Below, piece after piece: positions 4,876-6,163 of a stretch of 6,163 bases of DNA; position 1 is the first letter of the stretch, and each line of letters opens with the position of its first letter. The DNA comes from an uncultured Phascolarctobacterium sp. (GTDB taxonomy: Bacteria; Bacillota; Negativicutes; Acidaminococcales; Acidaminococcaceae), in the NCBI GenBank assembly GCA_900544885.1, contig UQWU01000066.1, positions 1 through 6,163 of the forward strand, read 5' to 3'. Made by a program: the position numbers and the translations under genes. A model generated the notes under the pieces. The model had not been told where the DNA came from, did not search any database, and worked only from the letters and a program-made list of their open reading frames with translations.

Positions 4876-5589
4876 TTATATTACAAAGAATTGACAAGCT
4901 ACTGCTTTGCCAATAACTTTAATCGTATCAAAGTCGCTTTCGTGAATTATGATAGGCTTATACATGGGATTTTCTGCCCTTAATTCAATATATTCATCAT
5001 GTTTATAAAAACGCTTCAGTGTAACTTCTCCGTCCATCCAAACAGCAGCTATTTCTCCGTTCTCTACTTCTGGCTGCTCTCTGATAAAAACATAGTCGCC
5101 GTTGAAAATGCGTGCGTTAATCATAGAATCGCCCTGAGCACGCAGAACATAATCAGCGTGTATATTAAGGTCTGTTTGTACATATTCATATTCAGAGGAG
5201 CTTTCTATGGCTTCTATAGGGCTACCACAGGCAATATTTCCTATAACCTTGAATTTACGGTAGGTGGCTGGGGTGACGTTGGGGTAGGTTGGTTTGGGTG
5301 CTTGTATTTCATCAACTTTAGACTGAATGATTTTAGTTGTCGTTGCTGTTAAATCAATAATTTGGTCTGGGTCGAGTAGTGGAATTAGCTCATCTAGTGT
5401 TAAGTTCATAGCTATAGCACATTTTGTTAATGTTGGTATAGAAGGGATCACTGGTTTGCCTGTACTGGTATTAAAGTTTTTTTCCAACATAGAAATGTAT
5501 GTTTTGCTCAGTCCGGTTTTGGTAGCAAAATCTCCCATAGATTCCCGATGTTCAGTTCTATATTTTTTGATAATTTCACCAAGTTTCAT
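4876..5589 (-). CDS. LexA/CI-type phage repressor (XRE HTH plus S24 peptidase)
   Basis: The 237-residue protein starts at ATG 5589 with AGGAGG (complement of 5595-5600) 5 nt upstream. Residues 1-72 are an XRE helix-turn-helix (MGDFATKTGLSKTYISMLEK at 18-37 is the HTH core). A linker rich in T, P and K follows (73-112), then an S24 self-cleavage domain (113-237). The cleavage site is A120-C121-G122; Cys-Gly is used by UmuD, whereas LexA has Ala-Gly. The catalytic pair is S155 (QGDSM) and K192 (VTLKRF). It should bind the operators upstream as a dimer, keep the element silent, and be lost on RecA-stimulated autocleavage. It is first in a likely operon with dinD. Its stop codon is 4 bp before tail 2, so its own 3' end abuts a foreign C-terminus. 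Confidence 0.94.
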   Translation of the reverse strand: MKLGEIIKKYRTEHRESMGDFATKTGLSKTYISMLEKNFNTSTGKPVIPSIPTLTKCAIAMNLTLDELIPLLDPDQIIDLTATTTKIIQSKVDEIQAPKPTYPNVTPATYRKFKVIGNIACGSPIEAIESSSEYEYVQTDLNIHADYVLRAQGDSMINARIFNGDYVFIREQPEVENGEIAAVWMDGEVTLKRFYKHDEYIELRAENPMYKPIIIHESDFDTIKVIGKAVACQFFVI

Positions 5590-5608
5590 AATAACCTCCT
5601 AAATGTTG

Positions 5609-5624
5609 GTTAAGTACATTATAC
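5609..5624. promoter_or_regulatory. Operator-like site O3
   Basis: GTTAAGTACATTATAC matches O2 at 12 of 16 positions and covers the -10 box of the repressor promoter. It is the weakest of the three sites, as expected for a repressor limiting its own synthesis. Confidence 0.4.
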
Positions 5625-5647
5625 AATATGTGAAAATAATTTGTAAA
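5618..5647 (-). promoter_or_regulatory. Repressor promoter
   Basis: On the minus strand TTTACA (complement of 5642-5647), 18-bp spacer, TATAAT (complement of 5618-5623). The -35 overlaps O1 and the -10 overlaps O3. Confidence 0.75.
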
Positions 5648-5658
5648 GTACGCTTGAC
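5643..5658. promoter_or_regulatory. Operator O1 between the divergent promoters
   Basis: GTAAAGTACGCTTGAC matches O2 at 13 of 16 positions. It overlaps the -35 boxes of both the repressor promoter and the rightward promoter, so a bound repressor could control both. Confidence 0.6.
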
Positions 5659-5682
5659 AAGCAAAAAAAAGAAAGTTATAAT
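5654..5682 (+). promoter_or_regulatory. Rightward promoter facing away from the repressor
   Basis: TTGACA (5654-5659), 17-bp spacer, TATAAT (5677-5682): perfect consensus. In a lambda-type switch this position drives the lytic genes (cro side). Here there is no plus-strand gene ahead; the transcript, starting near 5689, would meet a strong hairpin at 5703-5740. Confidence 0.8.
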
Positions 5683-5688
5683 TTAATC

Positions 5689-5704
5689 GTAAAGTAAACT
5701 TTAC
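5689..5704. promoter_or_regulatory. Operator O2 at the start of the rightward transcript
   Basis: GTAAAGTAAACTTTAC, a palindrome with arms GTAAAG/CTTTAC (extended by C at 5688 and G at 5705). It covers the expected start point of the rightward promoter. It is the most symmetrical of the three sites, so probably the tightest for the repressor. Confidence 0.65.
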
Positions 5705-5755
5705 GTCTTTGGTAAAAATGGCACTTTTTCCAAAAGACGTTGCTTTTATTTTATT
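5703..5755 (+). terminator. Long hairpin terminator ending the rightward transcript
   Basis: ACGTCTTT (5703-5710) pairs with AAAGACGT (5733-5740), continued by GG/CC (5711-5712/5730-5731) and AAAAA/TTTTT (5714-5718/5725-5729), with single-base bulges at 5713 and 5732 and a 6-nt loop. TTGCTTTTATTTTATT follows. On the minus strand it lies just behind the XRE gene stop but lacks a T run, so it serves the plus strand better. Confidence 0.7.
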
Positions 5756-5762
5756 ATCCTAA
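5732..5762. repeat. 31-bp perfect direct repeat, copy 2
   Basis: Identical to 3523-3553. It spans the 3' hairpin arm, the T-rich tail and the last codons of the XRE gene. Confidence 0.85.
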
Positions 5763-6116
5763 ATTCTGCTCGTCTTTTTCCGCGTCCTGCTCCTGCTGAT
5801 ACAATTCAAAATCAATCTGCCTGTCTATTCTGTCTTTACCGCCTTCATCTAAAAGGCGGTATTTTTTTATGTGCTTAATTTCTGCGGTAGATAATTCAAG
5901 AGGCAGTTCTTTCTCTTCGTCCCATCCCATTATATATGCGGGCGTGGTTCTCAATACAGTGGCTAGTGGGACTAGTGCTGCTATTGGAATTTTTTCTATG
6001 TCTTTACTTTCGTATCGATAATAAGTGGCTCTTGATATCCCCAGTTGTTCCGCGACCCTATCTGCGTCAAGGTCTAATTCCTTCCTTCTGTTTTTAATTC
6101 TTTCGTTGATTTCCAT
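5754..6116 (-). CDS. XRE-family transcriptional regulator, 120 aa
   Basis: Starts at ATG 6116; the ribosome site is a G run (AAAGGGGGT, complement of 6122-6130), similar to that of hicA. Residues 3-65 are an XRE HTH: IKNRRKELDLDADRVAEQLG, then ISRATYYRYE as recognition helix and a final I-M-G-W. Residues 75-120 form a charged, probably helical tail (IKKYRLLDEGGKDRIDRQID ... NLG) of the kind found in phage regulators ending after 'KYRxLDxxGK'. There is no S24 domain, so it cannot self-cleave. It may be a second repressor or a Cro-like protein. It is upstream of and parallel to the repressor gene rather than divergent, which is unusual for Cro. A possible -10, TATACT (complement of 6146-6151), lies upstream; its -35 would be outside the window. 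Its C-terminus is the intact version of tails 1 and 2. Confidence 0.9.
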   Translation of the reverse strand: MEINERIKNRRKELDLDADRVAEQLGISRATYYRYESKDIEKIPIAALVPLATVLRTTPAYIMGWDEEKELPLELSTAEIKHIKKYRLLDEGGKDRIDRQIDFELYQQEQDAEKDEQNLG

Positions 6117-6163
6117 ATAATACCCCCTTTATATAGCATAATTTAAGTATAACACGATGATGT

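Noticed and set aside
4999..5602. Plus-strand open frames opposite the repressor gene
   Set aside because: They lie antisense to a convincing repressor, lack ribosome sites and have Cys/Phe- or Ser/Val-rich composition typical of shadow frames.

Overview
The window reads as the lysogeny (left) end of an integrated phage or phage-like element in a low-GC Bacillota genome. Negativicutes is a tentative guess from the style of the host genes; no rRNA or clear taxonomic marker is present. Host sequence occupies about 1-950: the 5' end of an IS30-type transposase running off the left edge, a small protein resembling a free-standing DnaA N-terminal domain with its own near-consensus promoter, and tRNA-Pro(CGG) with a perfect-consensus promoter and a terminator.

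The element starts at the tRNA. The 3' half of tRNA-Pro is the probable attachment site, followed by candidate arm-type repeats and a tyrosine integrase on the minus strand pointing towards the tRNA. Next comes a plus-strand hicAB toxin-antitoxin pair. Its short hicA starts with TTG, and an operator-like palindrome fills the promoter spacer. The pair is flanked by copies of a TTTTATGTGATAA box, two of them inside a 23-bp perfect direct repeat.

From about 3545 to 6116 everything coding is on the minus strand. In transcription order it comprises an XRE regulator (120 aa), a LexA/CI-type self-cleaving repressor (237 aa), a DinD-like protein (291 aa) and a broken Bro-N antirepressor. Divergent promoters with three related operator half-palindromes lie upstream of the repressor, as in a lambda-type switch, but the rightward promoter faces no gene and meets a strong hairpin terminator within about 60 nt.

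The most unusual feature is that the repressor and DinD genes are each followed within a few bases by a detached C-terminal piece of an XRE regulator. Both pieces begin at ATACCGCC and end in Leu-Gly-stop (TTAGGATAATAA). The same Leu-Gly-stop ending occurs in the intact XRE gene and at the end of the broken Bro gene. This looks like repeated module exchange behind a conserved 3' tail. Functionally, the repressor probably maintains lysogeny and is inactivated through RecA, DinD may modulate RecA, and HicAB may stabilise the element.
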